From positions 1 through 64,000 of the forward strand of contig VXMP01000048.1 in NCBI GenBank assembly GCA_009841075.1: a stretch of DNA of 64,000 bases, read 5' to 3'. Position numbers and translations under genes: made by a program. Each line of letters begins with the position of its first letter. Positions within the stretch are counted from its first letter, which is position 1. The notes under the pieces are model-generated. The model ran no database searches. It was not told where the DNA came from and saw nothing but the letters and a program-made list of their open reading frames with translations. This stretch comes from Acidimicrobiia bacterium. Its GTDB lineage: Bacteria > Actinomycetota > Acidimicrobiia > Spongiisociales > Spongiisociaceae. Below are positions 36,319 through 45,354 of this stretch, piece by piece.

Positions 36319-37598
36319 CTAACTCCCCGACCCACCCCTTGGTAGCAGAGCCCGGCCGCCTCCACCACCTCTCTAGCTACGAGGTTCCGGGCATCTACTA
36401 CCTCAGAACCCCTCATTAGCTCCCGAACCCGGCCCCAATCAACCTGTCGGAACTGCTCCCATTCGGTGGCGATCAGCAGGGCGTCGGCACCCGCAGCCGC
36501 CGCCAACGGGTCGGCCACCAACTCCAAACCCGGCAGGGAAAACTCGGCTTGAGGGTCATAGGCCTGAACGTTGGCACCCGCCCGGGTGAGCCTTACTGCT
36601 ATATCGACCGCCGGGGAATGACGGATATCGTCGGTATCGGCCTTGAAAGACAGCCCCCACAGCCCCACCGTGGATCCCGACACCTCGCCGCATAAAGCCC
36701 GGGCTACCTTGCCAAAGATGCGGCGGCGTTGATTCCCGTTTACCTCCATCACCGTGGCCAGGAGTTGGAGATCATGACCGTGTTGCCTGGCGATCTCATG
36801 TAGGGCGGAAACGTCTTTGGGTAGGCATGAACCTCCGTAACCAGGACCCGGGGCCAGGTAATGAGGTCCGATCCGATGGTCGTGTCCGATCCCCTCCAGA
36901 ACGGAGGCGGCATCGGCACCGATCTCCTCGCACAGGTTGGCGATGGAGTTGGCGAAGGTCAGGCGGGTGGCAAGATAGGCGTTGGAGGCGTATTTGATCA
37001 TCTCCGCCGAGGTCGGATCGACCATTATCCGTTTCCCGGGCAGCGGACCGTAGACTTCGTCCGCCAGCCTCTCCGCCTGCTCCCGATCGGTCGAGCCGAT
37101 GACAATCCGATCCGGCTGCAGGAAATCGGCTACAGCCGAGCCCTCTCGGAGAAACTCCGGGTTGGCCTGTACTGCTACCTTTTTTTGGATGATTTCGGGA
37201 AGGCGAGAGAGTCGGAGCACGGTCCCGGGCGGGACGGTGGATTTGATAGCCAGCGCCGCACCGGGCTCCAGGTCCGAAGCGAGGTCGGAAACCGCCTGAT
37301 CCAGGATGGACATGTCCGCTCCCCCATCCTCGCCGGTCGGGGTAGGCAGGGTGATGAACACCACCGAGGCACCTTCGACCGCCTTCCGATTGGAGGCATA
37401 AAAGCCGAGCCGTTCCTGGGCCAGACCTGCGGATACGAGGTCTTCCAGGCCGGGTTCGAAAAACGGAATCCGTCCGGAACGGAGGGAGGTCAGTCGATTT
37501 TCGTCTCGCTCCCCCACCCGAACCTCATGGCCCAGATGCGCCAGCCCGGCCGCCTGGGTGACACCTACATATCCGGCCCCGATAACGGCGACCCGAAT
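36315..37598 (-). CDS. ugd: UDP-glucose 6-dehydrogenase, apparently non-canonical start
   Basis: The enzyme oxidises UDP-glucose to UDP-glucuronate. The catalytic cysteine is in GYGGSCLPKDVSAL, with STVPPGT, NPEFLREGSA and GLSFKADTDDIRHSPA present. The track starts at an internal GTG (37517). Upstream in the same frame the DNA encodes IRVAVIGAGYVGVTQAAG, the expected NAD-binding motif, but no ATG, GTG or TTG precedes it before the LCP gene's stop. The start is therefore probably ATT (37598) or ATA (37607), with AAAGGA overlapping the LCP stop, unless an ATG was lost by mutation or sequencing error. Full length would be about 427 aa. Confidence 0.85.
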   Translation of the reverse strand: MRVAVIGAGYVGVTQAAGLAHLGHEVRVGERDENRLTSLRSGRIPFFEPGLEDLVSAGLAQERLGFYASNRKAVEGASVVFITLPTPTGEDGGADMSILDQAVSDLASDLEPGAALAIKSTVPPGTVLRLSRLPEIIQKKVAVQANPEFLREGSAVADFLQPDRIVIGSTDREQAERLADEVYGPLPGKRIMVDPTSAEMIKYASNAYLATRLTFANSIANLCEEIGADAASVLEGIGHDHRIGPHYLAPGPGYGGSCLPKDVSALHEIARQHGHDLQLLATVMEVNGNQRRRIFGKVARALCGEVSGSTVGLWGLSFKADTDDIRHSPAVDIAVRLTRAGANVQAYDPQAEFSLPGLELVADPLAAAAGADALLIATEWEQFRQVDWGRVRELMRGSEVVDARNLVAREVVEAAGLCYQGVGRGVR

Positions 37599-37615
37599 CG
37601 GTCGTATAAGGTCCT

Positions 37616-39043
37616 TTACCGGGATGCGCGCACCCCTAGGAGGGCATCGGAGTTCAGGGCGTCGGCACCCAGGATCACCACCGCATCAAACCGTTCGTCC
37701 ACCGACCCGGCCTCCACCATTCCAAAACCCAGGATATCGACCATCTGTTGGCCTATCTCGTGATCCTGGGGGCGGACCCGCACCACGGTGTCAACAAAGT
37801 CGTAAACCCCGGCATCTCCCACCGAAATAGGCCCGGACACCGGAGCCTGACCCTCCAGCCAGTCGGCCCAGAGCGAGGCCTGTTGGTTCCCCCCGTTGCC
37901 GTTCAGGATCTGAAGTCGATACCCTTCGGTTAGGTTGACGGGTTCCCCTACCGTCACGGTTCCCTCCCCTCTGAACACCGCCAGCATTTCCTCGGCCTCC
38001 GGCTGGATCATGTCGAGATAGTAAACACCCTCGACGATGTTCTCGTCCAGCGGTAGCGAGAAGATCTCTATGTTTTCACGGTTCAGGCTTCGGGCCGCCC
38101 AGGCCAACTCCACCAGCCGATTGGCGGTGAGCCCGGCATCGATCACCAGGTGATCCCCGGCCGCCCGGATCACGTCACCCAGATCAAACAGCATGGTCCA
38201 GCGTTTGGCGGATTCCAGCATGGCCAGTACGAGGCTTTGTTGACGACGGATCCGCCCCAGATCATGGGCATCTACGCTAACCCATTGGCCGTCACGAAGC
38301 TCCTGATAACTTCTCGACCGGGCGTAGGCCAGGGCCTCTTTTCCGTCCAATAATCGGACTCCGGCGTCCACACTCAGGCCCGACTTAAGGTCGCGGGCCG
38401 GATAGGCGAAAGCGATGTTAACCCCGCCCAGGGCATCCACAATGCCGGCATACCCGTAGAAGTCCATTTCCAGATAATGATCGACCTGCACGCCGGTTAT
38501 TTCTTCCACCGTTTCGATCAGCATGTCGGCACCTCCGATCGCAAAGGCGGCGTTCAGCTTTTCGTCTCCGTATCCATCGAGGCGCACCCGGAGGTCGCGG
38601 GGAAGGCTGAGAAGGCGGGCACTTCCGTTGTCGAGGGTGGCGAGCATCACCACATCGGCTCGATTGCCTTCGAGTCGGTCGTTTATGCCCAGCTCTTCGG
38701 GAAGGCCTTGACGGGTATCCCCGCCTATCACCAGAAAGGTAACCGGCTCGGTGACTTCGGGGGCTAGCCGGACGGCGGTGGTCTCGGTAACCAGGGTGGT
38801 TGCACCCAAGACCGAGGTTGAGGTGGTAACCGCGGCGGGTGGGTTATCATCCTCCAAGGCTACGATCGAGGTGGTAGGGATGTCTTCGATCGCCGAGCGG
38901 GCATCCCAGAGGTTGTAAAAGACCACCCCCCCTACCAGTAGGGCGCTCCCCGATATCAGACCGACAACGAGCTTCCACCATCGCCTACGGGGGAGCGAAT
39001 CAGGAGGGATGGAGGAGTTATCGCCGGAGGGTTCGGTGGTCAT
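37616..39043 (-). CDS. LCP-family (LytR-CpsA-Psr) cell-wall ligase
   Basis: The 475-aa protein has a short cytoplasmic tail, one helix (about 25-47), an extracytoplasmic LCP domain and a C-terminal LytR_C domain. LCP motifs include ADVVMLATLDNGSARLLSLPRDLRV, KLNAAFAIGG and LDGKEALAYARSRSY. These enzymes attach lipid-linked glycans to peptidoglycan. The adjacent ugd and epimerase genes may supply sugars for that polymer. Confidence 0.9.
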   Translation of the reverse strand: MTTEPSGDNSSIPPDSLPRRRWWKLVVGLISGSALLVGGVVFYNLWDARSAIEDIPTTSIVALEDDNPPAAVTTSTSVLGATTLVTETTAVRLAPEVTEPVTFLVIGGDTRQGLPEELGINDRLEGNRADVVMLATLDNGSARLLSLPRDLRVRLDGYGDEKLNAAFAIGGADMLIETVEEITGVQVDHYLEMDFYGYAGIVDALGGVNIAFAYPARDLKSGLSVDAGVRLLDGKEALAYARSRSYQELRDGQWVSVDAHDLGRIRRQQSLVLAMLESAKRWTMLFDLGDVIRAAGDHLVIDAGLTANRLVELAWAARSLNRENIEIFSLPLDENIVEGVYYLDMIQPEAEEMLAVFRGEGTVTVGEPVNLTEGYRLQILNGNGGNQQASLWADWLEGQAPVSGPISVGDAGVYDFVDTVVRVRPQDHEIGQQMVDILGFGMVEAGSVDERFDAVVILGADALNSDALLGVRASR

Positions 39044-39068
39044 GGGGGAATCAGATCAATGATAAAGG

Positions 39069-39257
39069 TTATCCACAGCAGGATTCCATAGCAGGTCCTG
39101 ACCAGGGGTGGGCAGTCTCCACTGTATCCTCGGCGACTCGACCGTTCCTCCCCTTGCACTGCGAGCACACCCACACCCTGGGAACCCGGGCCCCCTCCAT
39201 AACCAGGGTAAGGTACTCGTAACCGCAGTCCGGACAGACAATTTTATAGACCGGCAT
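39069..39257 (-). CDS. Small zinc-ribbon protein
   Basis: The 62-aa product has two CxxC knuckles, CPDCG and CSQCKG, spaced 17 residues apart, as in FmdB-like or rubredoxin-type zinc ribbons. It ends with a double cysteine. Function is unknown. It lies 21 bases downstream of the XcbD-like gene on the same strand and may be the last gene of the CoM-biosynthesis operon, or belong to the following LCP unit. Confidence 0.55.
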   Translation of the reverse strand: MPVYKIVCPDCGYEYLTLVMEGARVPRVWVCSQCKGRNGRVAEDTVETAHPWSGPAMESCCG

Positions 39258-39277
39258 CCGGGCTCCGTTTCACTCCC

Positions 39278-40789
39278 TTAACCTCCGCTTATCTGTCGAG
39301 CGTGTTCCAGCAGAGACTCCAAGGCGGTCTCCTGCAAATTACGAGCGGTTGTCGCCCATTCTACGGAGTCATCCAAACGAAGTAATACCGATGAGCAATG
39401 TTCCCGAACCCGATCGGGTGCCGAACCTCCGATCATGTCTCGGGAAGCCACTACCGCGCCGATGTCCAAACCCGTCAAGAATGTCAATTGAGCCTTATGG
39501 GTGGGGGTCAACCTCACCCCGACTGCCCGAGCCGCTTCGGTTAGGCCGGGCTCGGACAAACCATCCTCTCCCGATCGTACCGCCTCTGCTATGGCCCGAC
39601 CGATCACCCGATAGGCGCTTCGGTAGTCGATCCCGCCGGCCAGTACCAGACGCTCCGCCAGATCGGTAGCCGTGGTGAAATATTGACCGGCCGTTTCGGC
39701 CAGTTTCCGGGTGTCAACCTCCAAGGAGCGGACCACCTGCGTTCCCAGGCGCACCAGACGGATAGCCATGTCTACCGCACCAATCACCTCTCCATACAGG
39801 TAGAGCCAGTTGTCGGTCCGGGCGGAGGGGGTGCGTTGGGTGACCATCAGCCCGCCAACCCGTCCGATCAGCGTCCCGCACCCGCCCCGGATCACCGCCA
39901 GGGCGTAGGGGTTGCGCTTCTGCGGCAACAACACCGAGGCTCTTGAAGAGGTGCCGCCCAGCCTCACGTACCCGAACTGCGGGGCGGCAAAAATCTCCAG
40001 GTCCTCGGCCAGACGATCGACCGTCAAAACCGCCTGCATAGCCGCCACTCCACAGTCGATCATCGGGTCGCCCGACCACATCCCGTCCCGGATTTGAGCG
40101 GTGGGCCGGCTGAAACCCAGCCGCTCGGCCATGCGCGGACGGTCGAGCGGGAGGAGGGTCCCGCCTACCCCACCTGATCCGGCCGGAGATTGGTTGACCA
40201 GCCGATAGCACCGGCGGATCCGGGCCAGGTTGCGAATACCCGGTTCGGCGAATCCGGACAGGAAATGTCCGAAAGAGGAGGGCTGGGCGGGCTGTAGGTA
40301 GGTGGTGTCGTTCCAGAAAGCCTCCGCCAGCTCCTCTGAACGACCGGCCCCCTCCTTGGTAAAGGCGGCCACCTCGTCATGTAGGTCGAGAAGTCGGTCC
40401 CGAAGCGCCAGTCGGAAGGCAATCCGTCCTGCTTCTCGTCTGGTCCGGCCGGCCGGGAGCCAACCGGCGGTGGTGCCGAGCCGTTTTTCCAGCTCTCTTT
40501 CCCGGCTGTTGTAGGCGTCTCCGTAGACCGGGCTGTAGGGGAAGTCGGACGGGTCGGTGTCCAGGAAATCCAGCAGCTCCCGACACAGGTCTGCGGCCGC
40601 TTCTTGAGGGATAACCTTCGCTTCGACCAGCTCTATCACATGGCTGAGGTCGGCCCACCCCAGACCGTCGTGCAGGAAGTGGGCATCCGCCAGCTCCAGA
40701 CCATATCCGGCTTCGATCAGCTCGGGGGAGGGGCCCGACGCCAGCCGACCTTCCGCGCCCAGATAGCCCTCCGGTGGGGGAACGGTCAT
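39278..40789 (-). CDS. Argininosuccinate-lyase-like aspartase/fumarase-superfamily enzyme (XcbD-like, CoM biosynthesis)
   Basis: The 503-aa protein belongs to the aspartase/fumarase superfamily. It has the substrate segment TYLQPAQPSSFGHFLSG and the flexible loop signature SSRASVLLPQKRNPYAL. True argininosuccinate lyases have GSSxMPQKKNP and are usually near argG; none is here. It overlaps the D-cysteine-desulfhydrase-like gene as ATGA, and that overlaps another superfamily member. This trio matches xcbC-D-E of Xanthobacter, which build CoM. I infer XcbD from its ArgH-like character; the C/D assignment could be reversed. The track's start (40999) lies inside the neighbour, and the ATG at 40789 is preferred. 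Confidence 0.75.
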   Translation of the reverse strand: MTVPPPEGYLGAEGRLASGPSPELIEAGYGLELADAHFLHDGLGWADLSHVIELVEAKVIPQEAAADLCRELLDFLDTDPSDFPYSPVYGDAYNSRERELEKRLGTTAGWLPAGRTRREAGRIAFRLALRDRLLDLHDEVAAFTKEGAGRSEELAEAFWNDTTYLQPAQPSSFGHFLSGFAEPGIRNLARIRRCYRLVNQSPAGSGGVGGTLLPLDRPRMAERLGFSRPTAQIRDGMWSGDPMIDCGVAAMQAVLTVDRLAEDLEIFAAPQFGYVRLGGTSSRASVLLPQKRNPYALAVIRGGCGTLIGRVGGLMVTQRTPSARTDNWLYLYGEVIGAVDMAIRLVRLGTQVVRSLEVDTRKLAETAGQYFTTATDLAERLVLAGGIDYRSAYRVIGRAIAEAVRSGEDGLSEPGLTEAARAVGVRLTPTHKAQLTFLTGLDIGAVVASRDMIGGSAPDRVREHCSSVLLRLDDSVEWATTARNLQETALESLLEHARQISGG

Positions 40790-41733
40790 GAGCCGGAGGG
40801 TCCGTAGAACAGGTTTACCAACCCCCCGGTCACCAGAAACATGAGCTTCCCGTTGGTTTTCCCCGCCTTTTCTATCAGGTCCGCCAAGGCGGTGGCACCG
40901 TATTCCGGGTCGAGGAAGATGCCCTCGGTGACGGCCATCAGCCGAGCCGCTTCCTCTACCTGCCTGGGGTCGGGGTTCAGCTGGTCGTGGACCAGACAAC
41001 CTACCGGATAGCGATGGGCTTCTCCGATCAGGTCCAAAGCGGCTTCGGAAATCTGCTCGATTCGTTCATCGCACTCTTCTGCCGGTCGATGCACGGACGC
41101 CCCCATCAGAACCGGGCTGAACCGGCGGCGTTTGTATCCGGCCAACAGACCGGCGATCGTTCCGCAGGATCCGACCGAAAGCCAGACCGCTTCGGGACTG
41201 AAACCGACCCGGTGGGCTTGGCGTTCGATCTCGTCTACTGCGGCCAGATAACCGAGTGCACCGACCGGTCCGGCACCTCCTCGACCCACCACATAGGGTT
41301 TACGACCTTGGTCTTCGAGCCGCTCCTTAACCTCATCCAGCATGGGGTCAACCGACGCCCGAACGGGATCACCGGTATAGACCAACCGAACCTGATCAAG
41401 TCGGTCGAGAAGGTCCACGGCGCTGCTACCAGGTGGAGGAGGGTGGCCGAACAGTACCAGATAGCAGGGCAGGCCCTGGGCGGCGGCGGCGACCGCGGCG
41501 GTGAGCACCCAGTTGGAGCGGGGCCCTCCGCCGGTAACAAAAACATCCGACCCCTCGGCGCGGGCGGCCCCAAGGTGATATTCGACCGACCGGGCCTTAT
41601 TGCCCCCTAATCCGATTCCGGTCAGGTCGTCACGCTTCAGCCAAACCTCCGCGCCGATCGCCTCGGAAAGCCGCTCTGCCAACACCAGCGGCGTGGGCAG
41701 GCTGGCCAGACGAACCGGGTCGGGACCCCTCAA
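40786..41733 (-). CDS. D-cysteine desulfhydrase-like PLP enzyme (XcbE-like, CoM biosynthesis)
   Basis: The 315-aa protein is a fold-type II PLP enzyme related to D-cysteine desulfhydrase, ACC deaminase and cysteate sulfo-lyase. The PLP lysine is Lys46 in GLGGNKARS, followed by GGGPRSNW and the glycine-rich phosphate site SVGSCGTIAG. In Xanthobacter, XcbE of this family is required in the bacterial CoM pathway and probably handles the sulfur-introducing stage. It is coupled by 4-base overlaps to two superfamily lyases, the same gene set. A stand-alone desulfhydrase is less likely in this setting. Confidence 0.8.
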   Translation of the reverse strand: MRGPDPVRLASLPTPLVLAERLSEAIGAEVWLKRDDLTGIGLGGNKARSVEYHLGAARAEGSDVFVTGGGPRSNWVLTAAVAAAAQGLPCYLVLFGHPPPPGSSAVDLLDRLDQVRLVYTGDPVRASVDPMLDEVKERLEDQGRKPYVVGRGGAGPVGALGYLAAVDEIERQAHRVGFSPEAVWLSVGSCGTIAGLLAGYKRRRFSPVLMGASVHRPAEECDERIEQISEAALDLIGEAHRYPVGCLVHDQLNPDPRQVEEAARLMAVTEGIFLDPEYGATALADLIEKAGKTNGKLMFLVTGGLVNLFYGPSGS

Positions 41734-43076
41734 CCGGCGGCCTCGATAACCCGGTCGACCAGCTGCGGCCCGGCTCCCATCACCGTTTCGATATCAGCGA
41801 GCCCTTCAAGGTCAGACCGGCTCAGATGATCTGCAACCCGGGGGTCTTGCATCAGCGCCTCCTCGAACGACCATCCCTCCTCAACGGCCCGCATCGCCGC
41901 CTGGTAGATGATGTCGTGGGCGGTGTGCTTGCCGACCTGATCGGCCAACGCCCGCATAACCGGCTCGGCGAACACGAACCCTTTGCGGGCGTCTATGTTG
42001 GCCCTCATCTGCTCCTGGTCGGCTTCCAAACCCTCCAGCAGCAGGATGGCGTAGCGGGTGGCGGCCAGGGTGAACGAAACCGCCTCCGGGAGGGCGATCC
42101 ATTCCGCCTTCCAGGCCCGGCCGTCCCTTTCATGGAGCTGGATCATCGCCTCGGTCATCACGTCCGCATCGGCCCGGACCAGTCGGCCCAGGGTATCCAG
42201 ATGCTCGGAAAGCTCCGGGTTGCGCTTCTGTGGCATGGTGATGCTCCCCACGGTGCCGACGATGAACGGCTCTCTGACCTCTGCGATTTCGGGACGCTGC
42301 AGCTCCATGATCTCGTTACCGATCTTGGCGAGGGTGGTGGAGACCATGGCCAGAAGGTGGACGAACTCGGCAGGACCGTCCCGAGCGGTAATCCACGGTA
42401 TGGGAGGAACCCGCAGGTTCATCCGTTGGGCGAAGGCGTCGATCAGGGCGAGGGACTGGTCGCCCCAGAACTCCAGCGTTCCGAGCGCCCCACCCAGCTG
42501 AACCACCTCCCGGCGAGGCCGACCCTGCTCCAGCCGCTGTCGGTGTCTTCCCAGCTCCGCAGCCCACACGGCCGCCTTGTAACCGAAGGGGATGGGAAGG
42601 GCCGGCTGGGCATGGGTTCGACCCATCATCGGGGTGGTGCGATGACGGCGGGCCAACCCGAGCGCCGCCGCCTCCAGACGGGCCAGGTCACGCTCCAGAT
42701 AGTCGCCTACCTTCTGCATAACGGAGGCCGTCCAGGTGTCGGTCACGTCTTGGACGGTGGCCCCGTAATAGACCCATTCCCGAACCGACTCGGGGAGCTC
42801 GGCCCGCAGCACCCGAATCAGGCCGAGGGTGGAATGTCCGGTGGCTCTGGTCTCGGCGGCGATCCGCTCCAGGTCGATCGGGGCGGAGTCCGCATATCGG
42901 GTGATCCGGCGGGCCGCTTCGATCGGGATCAGGCCCACCTCGGCCTGGGCGTGGGCCAGGGCGGACAGAATCTCCAGCCAGGCCCGGAACCGAGGCTCCT
43001 CGTCCAATAGTTTCCGGGCTTCTTCGGTGCTCCACAGATGTCCGTAGACGACCGAGTCGGCCAGATGGACACTCAT
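41730..43076 (-). CDS. Adenylosuccinate-lyase/PcaB-like aspartase/fumarase-superfamily enzyme (XcbC-like, CoM biosynthesis)
   Basis: The 448-aa protein has the superfamily regions TGHSTLGLI, MMGRTHAQPALPIPFG and the loop VGSITMPQKRNPELSEH. It resembles PurB and 3-carboxymuconate cycloisomerase, but no purine or aromatic genes are near. In Xanthobacter, XcbC of this superfamily eliminates phosphate from phosphosulfolactate to give sulfoacrylate; I infer the same role. The start overlaps the upstream unknown gene and the end overlaps the PLP gene, each by 4 bases. Confidence 0.78.
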   Translation of the reverse strand: MSVHLADSVVYGHLWSTEEARKLLDEEPRFRAWLEILSALAHAQAEVGLIPIEAARRITRYADSAPIDLERIAAETRATGHSTLGLIRVLRAELPESVREWVYYGATVQDVTDTWTASVMQKVGDYLERDLARLEAAALGLARRHRTTPMMGRTHAQPALPIPFGYKAAVWAAELGRHRQRLEQGRPRREVVQLGGALGTLEFWGDQSLALIDAFAQRMNLRVPPIPWITARDGPAEFVHLLAMVSTTLAKIGNEIMELQRPEIAEVREPFIVGTVGSITMPQKRNPELSEHLDTLGRLVRADADVMTEAMIQLHERDGRAWKAEWIALPEAVSFTLAATRYAILLLEGLEADQEQMRANIDARKGFVFAEPVMRALADQVGKHTAHDIIYQAAMRAVEEGWSFEEALMQDPRVADHLSRSDLEGLADIETVMGAGPQLVDRVIEAAG

Positions 43077-43981
43077 CCCACGGCGACCGGTGCCTCAACA
43101 CCGGCCAGGTACCGTATCGCCTGCCTCACCTCGTCTAGATTTGCTCCCCAAGGCACCACCGCCCGGGTGCCCGAGTATTCCGTGCCCCGTTCCAGCATGC
43201 AGCATTTGATGAGCCATCGCCCACCGGGATCGGCCTGCTCCACCCGCTGCTTGGGACAGATGTCTACCTGGGCGGGCTCATGGTCGTAAAAGTAGCGGTG
43301 AAACTGCATCGACCGCTCGCAGCCGATCATGACCCATTCCCGGGCTTCGGCCGGCCTGGTATCCAGATAGGACAGATCGGCATCCAATTCGGTGCCGGCC
43401 CCTCGGCAGGGCAACAGATAGGAATCCGCCGGTAGGTCGGCGGCCAGGTCGCTGAACGAAACCGAATTCAAAACCAACTCCACCGGCGGGAGGTCCTCGT
43501 CGAAGTCCACCACCTGACCAGCCTGTACCAGCAGTTTGGGCGGTTCGGGTGGGGTTAGTTCGGTGACAAAAATCCGAACCGGATCCGGCTCCCAGATGAA
43601 GTTGATGTGTTCGAACTTTCCTTTGATCACGAACCCGGACACCCCGTCTCTTCCATGACGGGCGGCCGCATGGGCCAAGGCGGTGGCGTTACCCACATCT
43701 ACGGTGGGATCTTTGATCAGCTGGGTGCGGTCGGGTCCTGACCAGACCTCTACGTCGACTACCGGTACGAACAGGTCGTCGGAGGGAGCCCGGGCCACGG
43801 CCGCCAGGCCTACCGAATCTCCGTTGACCATGGCTATGTAGTCGGTGCGTCTATATACCTCTCGTCCCAGGAGGTGGTGGCGTATGAAATCGGGGTGGGG
43901 CGTCTCGTCAACGTGTTCCACCGACAACCCCCGATAGGGATGGGATCGGGCGTTCGGGGAGGGCTTCTCGGCTACCAACAT
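43073..43981 (-). CDS. Unknown 302-aa protein coupled to CoM-biosynthesis genes
   Basis: I do not recognise a characterised family. No membrane segment or signal is visible, so it is probably cytosolic. Notable parts are a histidine-rich start (EHVDETPHPDFIRHHLLGREVYRR), FEHINFIWEPDPVRIFV, a mixed middle, and a C-terminal part with cysteines and histidines (MIGCERSMQFHRYFYDHEPAQVDICPKQ, LIKCCMLERG), which could bind a metal. It lies between the CoM transferase and the XcbC-like gene, overlapping the latter as ATGA. It may be an enzyme of a CoM step not covered by the neighbours, such as decarboxylation or reduction, or an accessory factor. Confidence 0.75.
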   Translation of the reverse strand: MLVAEKPSPNARSHPYRGLSVEHVDETPHPDFIRHHLLGREVYRRTDYIAMVNGDSVGLAAVARAPSDDLFVPVVDVEVWSGPDRTQLIKDPTVDVGNATALAHAAARHGRDGVSGFVIKGKFEHINFIWEPDPVRIFVTELTPPEPPKLLVQAGQVVDFDEDLPPVELVLNSVSFSDLAADLPADSYLLPCRGAGTELDADLSYLDTRPAEAREWVMIGCERSMQFHRYFYDHEPAQVDICPKQRVEQADPGGRWLIKCCMLERGTEYSGTRAVVPWGANLDEVRQAIRYLAGVEAPVAVG

Positions 43982-44094
43982 GTCAAACCGTCTCCTACCG
44001 GCGCTTCATCCCCGAATGATAGAAGAAACAGTGGACTGTCGGGCGGAATGCTTTGGCGGCGTCCCGCCCGACAGCCTTGAGAAAATAGGTTGGT

Positions 44095-45201
44095 TCAGCC
44101 GAGCTCGGCGCGAACTATCTCCGCACCGGAAACCATGGCGTGGAGCTTGTCCTTGGCTATGTAGCGCTGCAGGAGGATGAGTCCGCAGTCGGTGGTGACG
44201 CCCAGCTGGTTGGCCGGGACATATTCCAACAGCCGACGGATCCGACCGGCAACCTGTTCGGCGGTTTCGGTGATGGTCGACTTGACGTCGACCACCCCCG
44301 CCCAGAACTGAATGTGCTCCGGTACCGGATTGTTCGCCACCACATCCAGGCCGGACAGATCGTCCGAACGACGCCCACAGTTCTCCAGGTTGAGAACATC
44401 GATGTTCGCCTCGTAGGATTTCGGTATCACCGAAGCGGTGGCGGAAGGCTCGTCACCCTGCCGGATGGTCAGATCGAAGATCTCACCGGCGTCGGCGGTA
44501 TCGTCCGGGTAGTAGGCCGGGGTTCCACCCCAGTTACCCCAGCAGATGTGGACGATGATCTTGGCGTTCTGAACCCCTTGTACGGCCCGGTCAAAGGCTT
44601 CGATGGCCCAGGGTTCGTAGAAGTAGGGCCAGGTGAACTCGTCCAGCTGGATGAAGTCGATTCCCATGGCGTCGACTTCCAGGATGTCCTCGTTGATAGC
44701 GGCGGCAATATCCATTGCCCGTTGCGCCGGGTCATCGTAGTGGAGGTCGTTGGTGGCCTGGGCCAGCACCTGAATCCCGGTGTACTGTACCTTGGTGGCC
44801 TTATTGGTGGCCTCTTTGAGCGCCCGAGCCTGCTCCACCATGATGGCACCCCGCCGCTTAACCTCCTGGGTGAGGGTTCCGGCATGAAGACGGCTGTAGA
44901 TCGGGAAGCCCAGAAACCCACCCTTCAGATCGTAGCCGAGCCGCTTGTAGTAGTAGTAGAGGGCCTGGTCGGCGTAATTGTCACCGTGGAGTCGCCCATC
45001 GGTGATGATGTCAAGACCGGCGTTTTCCTGGTCACGTGCCAGAGCCCCGACCGCATCCTCCAGAGCCTCGCGGATGTAGGCATCCGGCGGCTCCTGGTCT
45101 CCGGTCCAATCCCGAACACAGTTGGCATCCCACCAACGAGGGTTGGGATAATTCCCGACCATCGACGTGGGGATGAGTACCTCTTCACCCTTAATTTTCA
45201 T
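44095..45201 (-). CDS. xecA: Epoxyalkane:coenzyme M transferase (zinc MetE-like)
   Basis: The 368-aa enzyme would open an epoxide with the CoM thiol to form a 2-hydroxyalkyl-CoM. It belongs to the zinc MetE-like family. The metal site is visible as His218-x-Cys220 (HICWGN) and Cys339 (TTDCGL); to my recollection XecA of Xanthobacter uses His218, Cys220 and Cys341. It lacks the N-terminal half and the homocysteine setting of true MetE. GGAGAG lies before the ATG. It leads the operon that carries the XcbC/D/E-like genes. Identification rests on this motif spacing plus the surrounding pathway genes. Confidence 0.85.
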   Translation of the reverse strand: MKIKGEEVLIPTSMVGNYPNPRWWDANCVRDWTGDQEPPDAYIREALEDAVGALARDQENAGLDIITDGRLHGDNYADQALYYYYKRLGYDLKGGFLGFPIYSRLHAGTLTQEVKRRGAIMVEQARALKEATNKATKVQYTGIQVLAQATNDLHYDDPAQRAMDIAAAINEDILEVDAMGIDFIQLDEFTWPYFYEPWAIEAFDRAVQGVQNAKIIVHICWGNWGGTPAYYPDDTADAGEIFDLTIRQGDEPSATASVIPKSYEANIDVLNLENCGRRSDDLSGLDVVANNPVPEHIQFWAGVVDVKSTITETAEQVAGRIRRLLEYVPANQLGVTTDCGLILLQRYIAKDKLHAMVSGAEIVRAELG

Positions 45202-45222
45202 CGGTCTCTCCTTTGTCTGGGT

Positions 45223-45235
45223 GATCTATTTACAC
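45223..45235 (-). promoter_or_regulatory. Candidate regulon motif upstream of xecA
   Basis: Read on the minus strand the sequence is GTGTAAATAGATC, just upstream of the xecA start. A near match, GTGTAAATATTGATC, lies between xecD and xecE at 46134-46148. The shared site could bind one regulator for the epoxide genes. Short motifs recur by chance, so support is modest. Confidence 0.35.
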
Positions 45236-45354
45236 GGAATTGGCTCTGGTTCTTCTGGTACACCTCCTGGAAATATCCGAATATCTCTCTTGACTTTAGT
45301 CCTGAAAATAAAAGCCGGTCGGTGCCTTCCTCCATTTATTCGTATTCGAAGGAC

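Noticed and set aside
41730-43076. Annotation as purine-pathway adenylosuccinate lyase
   Set aside because: No purine genes nearby; coupled to PLP and second superfamily genes as in the bacterial CoM pathway.
44095-45201. Annotation of the MetE-like gene as methionine synthase
   Set aside because: It has only the zinc domain, lies among CoM genes and matches the epoxyalkane:CoM transferase residue spacing; no methionine genes are near.
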